Of a DNA stretch of 51,589 bases, positions 41,665 through 50,806 are shown piece after piece (within the stretch, counting starts at the first letter, position 1; each line of letters begins with the position of its first letter). Under the pieces are notes generated by a model that worked only from the letters and a program-made list of their open reading frames with translations, had not been told where the DNA came from and made no database searches. Both the position numbers and the translations under genes were made by a program. The stretch spans positions 1-51,589 of the forward strand of contig JAAYEH010000310.1 in the NCBI GenBank assembly GCA_012728855.1. Reading direction: 5' to 3'. Source of the DNA: Rhodopirellula sp. GTDB taxonomy: Bacteria; Planctomycetota; Planctomycetia; Pirellulales; Thermoguttaceae.

Positions 41665-42558
41665 ATGCGATTTCGGGCAAAGGGCTTTACTTCACTCCTG
41701 CTGGCTTGCACGTTTCTGGTCGTCGCCGTATCGGGGGTGATCTTGTTCATGACTCCCAGAGGGAGGGTCGCCAACTGGACCGGCTGGACCTTGCTCGGGC
41801 TGGATAAGCATGAGTGGGCTGCACTTCACATCAATACCTGCCTTGTCTTTCTGGCCGTGGCCCTTGGACATCTGCTGCTGAACTGGCGGCTGTTCTGGAG
41901 CTACATCCGAGGCGGAACGAGTCGTGTCAATCTCAAGGCGGAGATGGTTGTCGCCGTTCTGGCCACGGCAGCCGTGGTTGCTGGGACTCTCTATGATCTG
42001 CCGCCATTTTCTTCCGTGGTTGCTCTGAACGGAAACATCAAGGATTACTGGGATCGGATGACAACGGCGGCACCGGCTCCGCACGCCGACGAATTCACTC
42101 TGGAGCGTCTCTCCGAAACGGTCGGGCTTTCTGCCGACGATCTGATTTCTGCTCTCCACAAGGAGGGTATTGCCGCTGCCAATCCCCAAGTAACGCTTGC
42201 CTCGTTGTCGCCTTCCAACGGGATCGTGCCAAGAGACATCTATTCCGCAGTGGCGAAGCACTTCCCCGAGGCAGCGAAGAGTATTCCTGCCCAAGGTGGA
42301 CGGGGTATGGGAAGAGGTCGTGCTGGGGGAAGCGGCTGCTCCGGTGGCAAGTCGGAGTGCGACAACGGCGCAGTTTGCGAGTCGGCACGAACAAGTGAAT
42401 CGGAACTCGGCCCAGAAAGAGGATGGGGGCGTGGAATGGGTATGGGACGAGGCATGAGAATGGGACGTGGGGGAGGTATGGGAATGGGATGCGGTCAAGG
42501 AATGCGAGATCGCTGCGAAGAAGAACAATCGTCTCAGGTAGCCCAGCAAAGCAAGTGA
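41665..42558 (+). CDS. DUF4405 membrane protein with Gly/Met/Arg-rich tail
   Basis: 297 residues. Three clear transmembrane helices (SLLLACTFLVVAVSGVILFM; HINTCLVFLAVALGHLLLNW; VAVLATAAVVAGTLYDLPPF) form a small cytochrome-b561-like bundle; the His in EWAALHIN and GHLLLNW could be haem ligands. Two short helical repeats follow (TLERLSETVGLSADDLISAL; TLASLSPSNGIVPRDIY). The last ~80 residues are Gly/Met/Arg-rich with GMGMGRGMRMGRGGGMGMG and several Cys. Family knowledge points to membrane electron transfer; the Met/Cys tail suggests metal binding, which is inference. AG-rich ttgagag precedes the ATG. Confidence 0.75.
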   Translation: MRFRAKGFTSLLLACTFLVVAVSGVILFMTPRGRVANWTGWTLLGLDKHEWAALHINTCLVFLAVALGHLLLNWRLFWSYIRGGTSRVNLKAEMVVAVLATAAVVAGTLYDLPPFSSVVALNGNIKDYWDRMTTAAPAPHADEFTLERLSETVGLSADDLISALHKEGIAAANPQVTLASLSPSNGIVPRDIYSAVAKHFPEAAKSIPAQGGRGMGRGRAGGSGCSGGKSECDNGAVCESARTSESELGPERGWGRGMGMGRGMRMGRGGGMGMGCGQGMRDRCEEEQSSQVAQQSK

Positions 42559-42649
42559 GTCTTTTCAAGCAAGGGCGAGGTTTGTTACCCTTTCGCTGGG
42601 CTGGTGAAAAACTCAGGTGTTTTCAACGAGTGATGGTTGCTGTTTTTGT

Positions 42650-42845
42650 TCCGCTGTGAGGGCGTGGCGGATGCGGCAGGCGGGCGTCGAGTTCCTGCGA
42701 CGCGGTAACGTGAATGCCTTCGTGCCGCACGGAGTGTTCCGCGGCCCCGGCCACGGCAAGCAACTCGCCCCAGCGACGAATCTGCGGAGCAAACTTGCGC
42801 AGCCAGCCCAGCTTCGCTTCGACCTGCTTCGGCCATGCTGGCCGA
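42650..42845 (-). pseudogene. Transposase-like remnant (minus strand)
   Basis: Without a start codon, minus reads VEAKLGWLRKFAPQIRRWGE, LLAVAGAAEHSVRHEGIHVT, ASQELDARL. In a shifted frame the plausible continuation PACRIRHALTAEQ follows. The helical pattern recalls planctomycete transposase-type proteins I know only loosely. The frame change and lack of ends mark it as a remnant. Confidence 0.35.
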
Positions 42846-42963
42846 CGAATTCACGCAAGGGTTGTTGCGGCTGGGGATTCTGCACGAGACGACCCTGCCC
42901 TATAGCCCCTATCAGAACGGCAAACAGGAATGTTTTTGGGGGCATCTGGAGGGACGGCTGACT
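42835..42963 (+). pseudogene. Integrase-core (DDE) transposase fragment
   Basis: Reads LADEFTQGLLRLGILHETTL, PYSPYQNGKQECFWGHLEGRL, then loses similarity. YSPYQNGKQECFWGHLEGR is the C-terminal part of an rve/DDE core including the catalytic Glu region. The first two catalytic Asp regions are absent. It is therefore the stub of an insertion sequence, upstream of the CstA gene. Confidence 0.65.
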
Positions 42964-43047
42964 TTGTCGCACCGTCGGATTGACCACGTTGCGAGAAGGA
43001 TCGACAATAGCTGGTTTGGGACATGATGCCACGATGAGGAGACTGGA

Positions 43048-44586
43048 ATGGCCGCTTTTCTCAGCGGACTGCTGTTGCTTGGCGCTGGCTATGTTTTCTA
43101 TGGGCGGCTGACTCAATCCACGGTGAAGCCCGATCCTGACAGGATCACGCCCGCGGTTGCCCGTGCTGACGGCGTCGACTACGTCGCCATGTCCACGTGG
43201 CGGGTGTACCTGGTCCAACTCCTGAACATCGCCGGGCTGGGTCCGGTCTTCGGACCGATCCTGGGTGCCCTGTGGGGGCCCCAGGTGTTCTTGTGGGTCG
43301 TGTTCGGCTGCATCCTGGGTGGAGCGGTACACGACTTCCTGATCGGCGCCATGTCGATCCGCAACGATGGCGCCGGACTGCCCGACCTCATCGGCCACTA
43401 CCTGGGTACGGCCGCCAGGCACGTCTCGACGTTCTTCATCCTTCTGCTCATGCTGCTGGTGGGAACGGTCTTCGTGAAAGGGCCGGCACTGCTGGTGGTC
43501 GAACTCCTCCCGGCGGAGACCGTCGGCGCGTGGTTCGGTCCCGCCGCAGCCTCGTGGCTCCAGTCTTCCGTGTTCGGGCTGTCCGCATGGCTGTGGGTGG
43601 TCATGTTGGTAATCTACGTCTACTACGTCTTCGCCACATTGCTCGCCATCGATACCATCATCGGGCGTTTCTACCCGTTCTTCGCTCTGGCGCTGCTGGT
43701 CATGGTCGCGGGGCTTGGATTCGCCCTGCTCACGGGCGGGATCCCGGTGCCTTCCTTCACGCTCGCCAATTTGCACCCCAAGCACCTGCCAGCCTGGCCG
43801 CTGATTTTCATCACCGTCAGTTGCGGGGCGGTAAGCGGCTTCCATGCCACCCAAAGCCCCCTGATGGCACGGTGTCTCAAAAGCGAGAAACATATGCGTC
43901 TGGTGTTCTACGGGGCGATGATTTCTGAAGGCGTGATCGCGCTCGTCTGGTCTGCAGCCGCCTTGGGCTTCCACGGTGGCAGCGAGGGGCTTGCGGCGGC
44001 TCTCGCCGCCGGCGGCCCCGGTGGAGTGGTCCACGACACCTGCTTCGCGACGATGGGAGTGGCCGGCGGAATTCTCGCCGTTCTGGGTGTGGTGGTGCTG
44101 CCGATTACTTCCGGCGATACGGCCTTCCGGGTCGGCCGGCTGATTCTCGCCGACTATTTTCGCGTTCCCCAAGGACGGATCGGCAACCGCTACAAGCTGG
44201 CCATTCCCCTGTTCGCACTATCGCTGGCGCTGAACTTCGTGGACTTCGCCATCATCTGGCGGTACTTCGGCTGGGCCAATCAGACTCTGGCTGCCGTGGC
44301 CCTTTGGTGCGGGGCGGTCTTTCTTGCCCGGCGGCGAAGCCGTTGGTGGCTCGCCTTCGGTCCGGCCGTGTTCATGACCATCGTCACCACCACCTATATC
44401 CTGGTCGAGGACGTGGGTTTCGGACTGAACCCGCGGCTAGGCACAATCATCGGCATCGTTGCCGGCGTTGCGTCGGCCGCGTATTTCCTTTGGATGCTCC
44501 CCAGGCTGGCGCCCGAAGAAGACAAGCCGGCGATTACCGGCAGACCTACTGATGCGGAACGATCCGCAGACTCCCTCGCCTGCTAG
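43048..44586 (+). CDS. cstA: CstA-family (carbon starvation) transporter
   Basis: 512 residues, about 12-13 transmembrane helices. CstA signatures: VDYVAMSTWRVYLVQLLNIA, GPVFGPILGALWGPQVFLW, GAVHDFLIGAMSIRNDGAGL, SGFHATQSPLMARCLKSEKH, and LPITSGDTAFRVGRLILAD. CstA proteins import peptides or pyruvate under carbon limitation. This is a shorter version than E. coli CstA (about 700). AGGAG precedes the ATG. A transposase stub lies directly upstream, so its original promoter may have been displaced. Confidence 0.88.
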   Translation: MAAFLSGLLLLGAGYVFYGRLTQSTVKPDPDRITPAVARADGVDYVAMSTWRVYLVQLLNIAGLGPVFGPILGALWGPQVFLWVVFGCILGGAVHDFLIGAMSIRNDGAGLPDLIGHYLGTAARHVSTFFILLLMLLVGTVFVKGPALLVVELLPAETVGAWFGPAAASWLQSSVFGLSAWLWVVMLVIYVYYVFATLLAIDTIIGRFYPFFALALLVMVAGLGFALLTGGIPVPSFTLANLHPKHLPAWPLIFITVSCGAVSGFHATQSPLMARCLKSEKHMRLVFYGAMISEGVIALVWSAAALGFHGGSEGLAAALAAGGPGGVVHDTCFATMGVAGGILAVLGVVVLPITSGDTAFRVGRLILADYFRVPQGRIGNRYKLAIPLFALSLALNFVDFAIIWRYFGWANQTLAAVALWCGAVFLARRRSRWWLAFGPAVFMTIVTTTYILVEDVGFGLNPRLGTIIGIVAGVASAAYFLWMLPRLAPEEDKPAITGRPTDAERSADSLAC

Positions 44587-44591
44587 AACGG

Positions 44592-44711
44592 ATGGACATG
44601 ACCAGGCTCGACAAAGCTAAGATCGGGATGCTTCTTTCGGGGCGTCGTGCGGCCGAGATGATTCTGTCCAGCATGAAAAAAAGGGTAACCAGAGAGCGGT
44701 GGCTGCTATGA
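44592..44711 (+). CDS. Possible small protein of 39 residues
   Basis: ATG 44592 to TGA 44711 encodes MDMTRLDKAKIGMLLSGRRA, AEMILSSMKKRVTRERWLL. Basic, weakly amphipathic, 5 bp after the cstA stop. I do not recognise it; it is not like the usual CstA companion YbdD. Could be chance. Confidence 0.25.
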   Translation: MDMTRLDKAKIGMLLSGRRAAEMILSSMKKRVTRERWLL

Positions 44712-44861
44712 AACGTCACGTTTTCGGTCCGGTGCCTTCGGAAATCCATCGCTAGCATGGCCGGCAACCTGGCCTTCATCGAAGCCGACGGCTCCCGGCG
44801 ACCAGGGCATGAGGTCTTCAACGAGTTCTGATCTGACAACCCAGCGTGGAGGAAGCAACCG

Positions 44862-47513
44862 ATGAAATGGATGGTCTTGCTCTTGGGTTCGTCCGCCGCG
44901 TGTCTGGCTGCGGAGCCGTACGCGACGGTTCCGGCCGATCATGGCAGCGGCAGTCCGGCGACGTTGCGGGCGGCGATACGCGACTTGATCAGCGATTTTG
45001 GGCCAGAGTATCCGGCGGGAGAGGAATATCTGCGCCGGCTGGACGCGATCGAGCAGCAGATGGCTTCGGGGTCGGACGCCGCACGTGCGGCGTTCGAGCA
45101 ACTGCAGCGCGCGGCGTTGCTTGCCAACCCGCTGATCCGGGCGCAGCCGATCCTGTTCGTGGTGCGAGAGCAGTATCTGCCGGACCATCACAACACGGAG
45201 ACGATCTTCCACACGGGCGAACCGAACTGCGGCAAATATCGGCCCGGCGGCGCACTGAAGATTCTGGACCCGGTTACAGGGCAGACTTCTGTGCTGCTCG
45301 ATCCTGGTCCCGAAGGCCTGGTGCGCGACCCGGAAGTGCATTTCGACGGGCGCAAGGTCATCTTTTCGATGCGCAAGGCGCGAGACGAGAACTACTCGAT
45401 TTACGAATTGGAGGTGGATCCGCAAAAGGGCTGGGCGGCCGTGCCGGGCAGTCTGCGGCGGCTGACGAACGAGCGGGACGCGACGGACATCGATCCGGTC
45501 TATCTGCCCGATGGGAAAATCATCTTCTCCAGCACCCGCGAGCCGAAATACTGCCACTGCAACATGCACATCATGGCGAACCTCCACCGGATGGACGGGG
45601 ACGGTGCCAACATTCACCAGATCGGCAACAGCACGCTGTTCGAGGGACACCCCAGCTTGCTGCCGGACGGGCGGATTTTGTATTACCGCTGGGAATACGT
45701 GGATCGCAATTTCGGCGACGCGCAGGGACTGTGGACGGTGAACCCGGACGGGACCGCCCACGCCCTCTACTGGGCCAACAACATGGCCAGTCCCCCCGCC
45801 GTGTTCGACGGGCGCGCCGTCCCCGGCACGGACCAGGTCGTCTGCACCTTTGGCTCGTGCCATGACCGCCCGTGGGGCGCGCCGGCCATCGTGGACCGGA
45901 GCAAGGGCCTGGACAGCGAGGAAGCGGTGGTGCGGATCTGGCCGGAAAGCGCCCGGTCGCTGGTCCGGAATGTCGAGGCGTTCATCTGCGATCACTTCGT
46001 GCCGTTGAGGTCGCGTTACGAGGATCCGTTCCCGCTGGCGGATCCGCGCACCGGGAAGGGCGGAAAGTACTTCCTGGTGTCGCGCAACGTCAATGCCTTG
46101 CCCGCCGACAAGTTGATTCGGTACTCGCCCGATCTGAACGAACTGGTGATGGGGCTGTATCTGGTCGACGTGTTCGGTAACGAGATCCTGCTGCACCGCG
46201 AGAAGCCGGGATGTTTCGACCCGATGCCGCTGGCCGCGCATCCCCGTCCGCCACTGATCCCCCAGCGGCGCGATCACACCAGCGGCATGGGCCGGATGTA
46301 CGTGTCCGATGTGTATCAGGGCACCCACATGCAGGACGTCCACCGTGGCGACGTGGCCAGCTTGCGCGTCGTGGAGTCGGTGGAGAAACGGGTTTGGACC
46401 GACCCACTCTGGCGCTGTGCCCAGTTCGCTCAGGGAGCGCACATCGGCAATACGCTCAACCGCCCGGCGATTTCGTGGGCCGGGTTCGAGGTGAAGCGGA
46501 TTCTGGGAACGGTGCCGGTCGAGGCGGACGGTTCGGCGAGTTTCGAGGTTCCGCCGCAGCGGTTCGTTTATTTCCAATTGCTCGACCGCGACGGGATGAT
46601 GATTTCCACCATGCGTTCCGGCGCGCAAGTCCAACCGGGTGAGACGCAGTCCTGCATCGGCTGCCATGAGCACCGGCTGACGATGCAACCCCCGCCGGTA
46701 AGCTCGCTGGCTCTTCGGCGTCCGGCAAGCAAACTGGCCGGCTGGCACGGGCCGGTTCGTTCCTTCGGTTACCTACAAGAGGTCCAGCCGATCTGGGACC
46801 AGCATTGCGTGCGCTGCCACGATTTCGGCCAGGAGGCTGAGGCGAAACTGGTGCTGGCAGGCGACAAGGAATTGGTGTTCAACGCGTCGTACGTCGAGCT
46901 GTTTCAGAATTGGGGGCGGGAAAGCGCTTGGCTCAACACGGCCGGGCTAGGGCTGGCGCCGATCAAGCCCGCATACGCCACGGGGGCGCATCGCAGCCGG
47001 CTGATCGAACTGCTCCGGCACGGCCACTACGAGGTCCGCCTGTCGCCGGAGGAGATGGACCGCATCGTGACGTGGATCGACCTCGGCGGGCCGTACTACC
47101 CGGACTATGCCTGCGCGCATCCCAACCACGTGGCCGGCCGCGCGCCGATTTCGATCGCCCAGTTGAACCGGCTGGCGGCGTTGACCGGCCTGCCGCTGAG
47201 TGACGGCCAGGGGAATCCGGGCTTCGCGGCTCATCGGCTGTGGCTCTCGTTTGACCGGCCGGAGGTGAGCCCCTGTCTGCGGAAACTCGACCAAGCCGGC
47301 GACGCGTATCGCGAGGCGCTGGCGATCATCCGGGCCGGACAGGAGGAATTGCAGAAGAACCCGGAAGCCGACCAGCCGGGTTTTCGTCCCTGCGAAGAGC
47401 ATCAAATACGGGAGGCGAAGTACCAGGCTTTGCGCGAGCGCGAAGCCAGCCGCCGCCAGGCCCTCTCGGATGGACGGAAGGTTTTTGATCCCGACATCGG
47501 AGTTGAGAGATGA
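44862..47513 (+). CDS. HzsA-related dihaem c-type cytochrome / propeller protein
   Basis: 883 residues with a signal peptide (MKWMVLLLGSSAACLA). An N-terminal helical part is followed by TolB-like propeller strands (RDPEVHFDGRKVIFSMRKAR, DPVYLPDGKIIFSSTREPKY). A middle domain follows, then two c-type haem sites: CIGCH (598-602) and CVRCH (649-653). Layout and length follow the alpha subunit of hydrazine synthase and its many relatives in non-anammox planctomycetes. No beta/gamma subunits or other anammox genes are here, so hydrazine synthesis is unlikely. Its stop overlaps the next start (ATGA), coupling it to a glycosidase-like protein. Periplasmic redox work on a sugar-derived substrate is one guess. 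Confidence 0.82.
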   Translation: MKWMVLLLGSSAACLAAEPYATVPADHGSGSPATLRAAIRDLISDFGPEYPAGEEYLRRLDAIEQQMASGSDAARAAFEQLQRAALLANPLIRAQPILFVVREQYLPDHHNTETIFHTGEPNCGKYRPGGALKILDPVTGQTSVLLDPGPEGLVRDPEVHFDGRKVIFSMRKARDENYSIYELEVDPQKGWAAVPGSLRRLTNERDATDIDPVYLPDGKIIFSSTREPKYCHCNMHIMANLHRMDGDGANIHQIGNSTLFEGHPSLLPDGRILYYRWEYVDRNFGDAQGLWTVNPDGTAHALYWANNMASPPAVFDGRAVPGTDQVVCTFGSCHDRPWGAPAIVDRSKGLDSEEAVVRIWPESARSLVRNVEAFICDHFVPLRSRYEDPFPLADPRTGKGGKYFLVSRNVNALPADKLIRYSPDLNELVMGLYLVDVFGNEILLHREKPGCFDPMPLAAHPRPPLIPQRRDHTSGMGRMYVSDVYQGTHMQDVHRGDVASLRVVESVEKRVWTDPLWRCAQFAQGAHIGNTLNRPAISWAGFEVKRILGTVPVEADGSASFEVPPQRFVYFQLLDRDGMMISTMRSGAQVQPGETQSCIGCHEHRLTMQPPPVSSLALRRPASKLAGWHGPVRSFGYLQEVQPIWDQHCVRCHDFGQEAEAKLVLAGDKELVFNASYVELFQNWGRESAWLNTAGLGLAPIKPAYATGAHRSRLIELLRHGHYEVRLSPEEMDRIVTWIDLGGPYYPDYACAHPNHVAGRAPISIAQLNRLAALTGLPLSDGQGNPGFAAHRLWLSFDRPEVSPCLRKLDQAGDAYREALAIIRAGQEELQKNPEADQPGFRPCEEHQIREAKYQALREREASRRQALSDGRKVFDPDIGVER

Positions 47514-49867
47514 AGAACATGAACCCCATCCTCACACTCCTCGCCGCCCTGCTGCTGGCCCAGGCGGCGGCGCAGGCGCAATTCGGGGTCAATGCTGCCT
47601 CCCGGACTCCCGGCGCACCTGATAACCTTGCTCCTAAGCCGTGGTGGCATCACTACACCCCGGTCGCCACCGTCCGTTTGGGCGCGCCGTCTCTGGACGC
47701 GATCCAAGCCGGAGCGGCGCGTGGCATCGGCACGCTGGGCTGGTATGGCTTCTGGTTTCTCGATGCCCAGGAGCAAGCCGGACACCTCAACCACGGCACC
47801 GAAAAGCTCCGGCAAGCCGCCGTCAAACGTATCGTCTATTACGACGTCGGCGAGGTTGGCGACTACGCAGCGTTCTTCACCGCTGACGGGCGAATGACGC
47901 ACAACGGCTGGTCGCTGCCGTGGTGGAAGGGGGGCAAGCCGCTCACGGCACGCTGGTTCGGGCTGGAGGCGTTCATGGACAACGTGCCGTGGGCGCCGCT
48001 GCCCAGCGCGAAGGCATACGGACTGCCGCCGTTTACGACCCCGGACGGCAACCCGGCCGCCGATTTCTACTCGGTGCTCACCAGGCGCGGCCTCGATGGC
48101 GAGTGGAGCTACGACTATTCCAGCAATCCCGGCATCACCGACGACGTCGCCGGGCGCAGCGGGCTGGCAAAACTCAGCGAAAGGCAGACCAACCGTCCTG
48201 ACGTCCAGGGCAAGAGCGGATGGCAGACCGTTCGCCTCGTGCATCTCGATTATGCCAATCCCCAGATGCGCGACTACCTCTGCCGCGAGATCGAGCGCAT
48301 CATCCCCAGGCTGTGCCCCGACGGCATCCACGCCGACAATCTTGGCGACACCAACCTTGGCCACGCCAACACCTCCGCGTTCGGCCTCTGGTCGTTGCAC
48401 ACCTTCCGCGACTACCTGCGGCGTCACTTCCCGCCCGCGGAACTGGAGCGGATGGGCATCGGCGATCCCGCGACCTTCGACCTGCCCGCCTACATCCGCG
48501 ACAAGCCATTCGAGACGCGCGGCAAGCGATGGCACATCCTGAACCCGAAGTGGACCGAGGATCCCGTCTGGCTTTGCTATCTCATTCACAAAGTCGAGAC
48601 TGCCCAGGCCTATCACCGCGCCTTCTACGCCGCCGCCAAGGAGGCTGCCCGGCGGGAGCAGCTCGACTGCGCCGTGTTCGGCAACACGATCCCGTTCCCC
48701 ATGGGCGGCGCGCTCATGAAGGGCGCCTGTGACATCGCGCATTTCGAGTGGAGCACGGTCCACGGTCACTGGGGGATGAAGCCGATGGGCCTGCCGCCCG
48801 ACGGCCGCGCCGGTTACGTCACCCGGCTCGGCGCCGCCATCTCCGACGCGCCGTTCTGCTGGCCCAGCATCTACGTCAACAAGGACAAGTCCGGCGCGGG
48901 TCACGAAAACCTGCACAAGGTTCTCGCCTTCGACTGCCTCGCCAACCGCGGACTGCTGGACTTCGGCCATTGGTATCTCGACGGCTACTCGCCCGGCACA
49001 CCGCAGAGCGCCGGCTTTGTGAACCGCTTCATCCGCGCCCACGCACCGCGTCTGAGCCAGCGCCGCTATCTCGCCGACATCGCGGTCGTCCACTCCGCCT
49101 GGTCGGAGATCGCCTCGATGAATGTCTTCAACCCCGTGATGGACGGGTTCGTGGACGAATACTCCGGCTGGTGCGACTTCCTCGGCAGGACACACCGCCA
49201 GTGGGACGTGGTGCTTCAGCAGGATCTGACCGCCGAACACCTCGCGCCCTATCCCATCACCGTTCTGCCATCCGTGACGGTGCTCACCGACGCCGACCTC
49301 CGTGCGCTGCGCCGGTACGTTGAGGCCGGCGGCCGTGTCGTCGCCACCGGCCAGACCGGCACGCGTTTCGGCCCGGAGCGATACCTCGCACCGCGCGAGA
49401 ACCGATTCTCGTTGGCCGGCGCGCGGATCGTCCCGGACAAACCCGGGGTCGCCTACTGGCGCAACGAGCGCGACCCTGTCGCTGCCAAACGCATGGCGGA
49501 GCTGCTCGACTGGCCGGATTTCCATCCGCGCCTCGCGACCGATGCACCCGCCACCGTCGGTGTCAATCTCAACCTCGGCACCGGCGAAGCCGGCCCGCTG
49601 CTCACCCTCGACCTCAACAACTATGACCTCGACGTCGAAACCGACACCGTCCACCCTGCGCCGGCCATCACGACGACGATCCGTCTGCCCGACGAATGGC
49701 GCTGCCGCGAACTGCAGGCGAGTTACGTTACGCCGGAGATGAAAGACGGCGCCCTGCCCGCTCCACTCGCGGGTGACGCCGCAAGCGTTGACCACCAACA
49801 CGGAACGCTGCGGCTGCAAACCCCAGCGTTCGACACCTGCCTTATCGTCTTCCTCCGCCTCAGGTAA
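47510..49867 (+). CDS. Exported glycoside-hydrolase-like protein (GH42-type trimerisation domain)
   Basis: 785 residues. A signal peptide (ILTLLAALLLAQAAAQA) leads to a probable TIM barrel with GIHADNLGDTNLGHANTSAFGLWSLHTFRDYLRR-type segments, YYDVGEVGDYAAFF and CWPSIYVNKDKSG. A GATase-like beta-galactosidase trimerisation domain follows (ITVLPSVTVLTDADLRALRR, YVEAGGRVVATGQTG), then a C-terminal beta domain. I cannot assign a CAZy family. Acidic residues in DGIHADNLGD and AHFEWS are candidates for catalysis. It overlaps the HzsA-like gene by 4 bp. Confidence 0.7.
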   Translation: MKNMNPILTLLAALLLAQAAAQAQFGVNAASRTPGAPDNLAPKPWWHHYTPVATVRLGAPSLDAIQAGAARGIGTLGWYGFWFLDAQEQAGHLNHGTEKLRQAAVKRIVYYDVGEVGDYAAFFTADGRMTHNGWSLPWWKGGKPLTARWFGLEAFMDNVPWAPLPSAKAYGLPPFTTPDGNPAADFYSVLTRRGLDGEWSYDYSSNPGITDDVAGRSGLAKLSERQTNRPDVQGKSGWQTVRLVHLDYANPQMRDYLCREIERIIPRLCPDGIHADNLGDTNLGHANTSAFGLWSLHTFRDYLRRHFPPAELERMGIGDPATFDLPAYIRDKPFETRGKRWHILNPKWTEDPVWLCYLIHKVETAQAYHRAFYAAAKEAARREQLDCAVFGNTIPFPMGGALMKGACDIAHFEWSTVHGHWGMKPMGLPPDGRAGYVTRLGAAISDAPFCWPSIYVNKDKSGAGHENLHKVLAFDCLANRGLLDFGHWYLDGYSPGTPQSAGFVNRFIRAHAPRLSQRRYLADIAVVHSAWSEIASMNVFNPVMDGFVDEYSGWCDFLGRTHRQWDVVLQQDLTAEHLAPYPITVLPSVTVLTDADLRALRRYVEAGGRVVATGQTGTRFGPERYLAPRENRFSLAGARIVPDKPGVAYWRNERDPVAAKRMAELLDWPDFHPRLATDAPATVGVNLNLGTGEAGPLLTLDLNNYDLDVETDTVHPAPAITTTIRLPDEWRCRELQASYVTPEMKDGALPAPLAGDAASVDHQHGTLRLQTPAFDTCLIVFLRLR

Positions 49868-49878
49868 GGCACGCAAAG

Positions 49879-50240
49879 ATGGAGAACACCAACCATCCCA
49901 AAAGCGACGATCACGCCCTTTTCGCCGCCGGCCGGGTGGCTCTTCTCCCCCGGATCCGAACGATCGCGCGGAGGTTCGACGCCAGGAAACGCGTCGTTAC
50001 CCTTCTCACCGCCCTGCTGTTCGCACCGCTGGCCGCTCTGCACGGCGCGCCGAGCCATTCGGCGTTGCTGGGCAGCCTCCAGGCGAGCGCGATCCGGTGG
50101 ATTGGGTAAATCCATTCATCGGCACGCAATCGGCGCGCTGGTTTTTCTTCACTCCGGCCGCCGCGCCTTTCGGCCTCGTGAGGCTTGCGCCGGACACGAC
50201 AGGCTTCGGCGGTTGCCGCGAACATTCTGTACCCTTTGAA
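49879..50240 (+). pseudogene. GH92 alpha-mannosidase 5' remnant, frameshifted
   Basis: One frame from ATG 49879 gives an export-like helix (VVTLLTALLFAPLAALHGA) and ends at 50109. The next frame continues with DPVDWVNPFIGTQSARWFFF, TPAAAPFGLVRLAPDTTGFG, the typical N-terminal opening of GH92 (VNPFIGT...PGA..PFG...L.PDT). Similarity stops near 50210, so about 90 percent of the enzyme is gone. It follows the glycosidase-like gene by 11 bp, so the ancestral operon probably ended with this enzyme. Confidence 0.65.
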
Positions 50241-50314
50241 ACGTCCGGTCGGCCCTGGCCTTCCACGCCCTTTTTGAGAAAAAGCTCGGCGAAAGCCAAG
50301 GCCGCGGGATGAGA

Positions 50315-50806
50315 TCAGGTGTTCAACTGCCAGATCGAGTAGTTCAGGGCACCGGCAAACGTGACCCAGGCCAAATACGGCACAAGAAGGAGACCAGCAA
50401 GCACGGATTGCCTCCAGAACGCCACCAAGGTCACGACGATGGCGACCCAAAGTAGGATGATGTTGGCGAAGCCAAGGCCGGGATTCCGCAAGCCAAAAAA
50501 CAACCACGACCATGCGACGTTGAAAGCAAGCTGAACAAGGAAAAGCAGCAGCGGCACTTGGGCACCAGGCCATCCTTTCTGTCGCCACACCAGCCAGGCG
50601 GCCACCGCCATATCGACATAGAGTACAGTCCACACGGGACCGAAGATCCAATTCGGTGGCGTCCACGACGGCTTTGCCAGGGCAGTGTACCAACTTCCGA
50701 TCTGGGGAACGGTCGCAGCACTTCCCGCCGCGGCAGCCCCAAGGCACAGGACAACGAGAATCACAAGACCAATAATCTGCTTCGTGTGGCCCATGGGATC
50801 ATTCAT
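50315..50806 (-). CDS. tspO: TspO/MBR family protein
   Basis: 163 residues, five hydrophobic helices rich in Trp. Family motifs: ATVPQIGSWYTALAKPSWTP, PPNWIFGPVWTVLYVDMAVA, FNVAWSWLFFGLRNPGLGF, and YLAWVTFAGALNYSIWQLN. TspO binds porphyrins and is linked to tetrapyrrole and stress responses. The ATG at 50806 overlaps the end of the aldo/keto reductase gene by 8 bp; a start at 50794 (MGHTKQ) avoids overlap. Probably co-transcribed. Confidence 0.92.
   Translation of the reverse strand: MNDPMGHTKQIIGLVILVVLCLGAAAAGSAATVPQIGSWYTALAKPSWTPPNWIFGPVWTVLYVDMAVAAWLVWRQKGWPGAQVPLLLFLVQLAFNVAWSWLFFGLRNPGLGFANIILLWVAIVVTLVAFWRQSVLAGLLLVPYLAWVTFAGALNYSIWQLNT

Noticed and set aside
42613..44172. 519-codon open frame on minus
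   Set aside because: Antisense to cstA; composition (Gln/His/Asp-rich) reflects the complement of hydrophobic codons.
44706..46748. 680-codon open frame on minus
   Set aside because: Antisense to the HzsA-like gene; Arg/His/Val-rich, no family features.
44862..47513. Evidence for anammox hydrazine synthesis
   Set aside because: Only an alpha-subunit-like gene is present; no beta/gamma subunit, hydrazine dehydrogenase or related genes nearby, and the family is widespread in non-anammox planctomycetes.
47402..49876. 824-codon open frame on minus
   Set aside because: Mirror of the glycosidase-like gene, which has a signal peptide, operon coupling and a recognised domain on plus.
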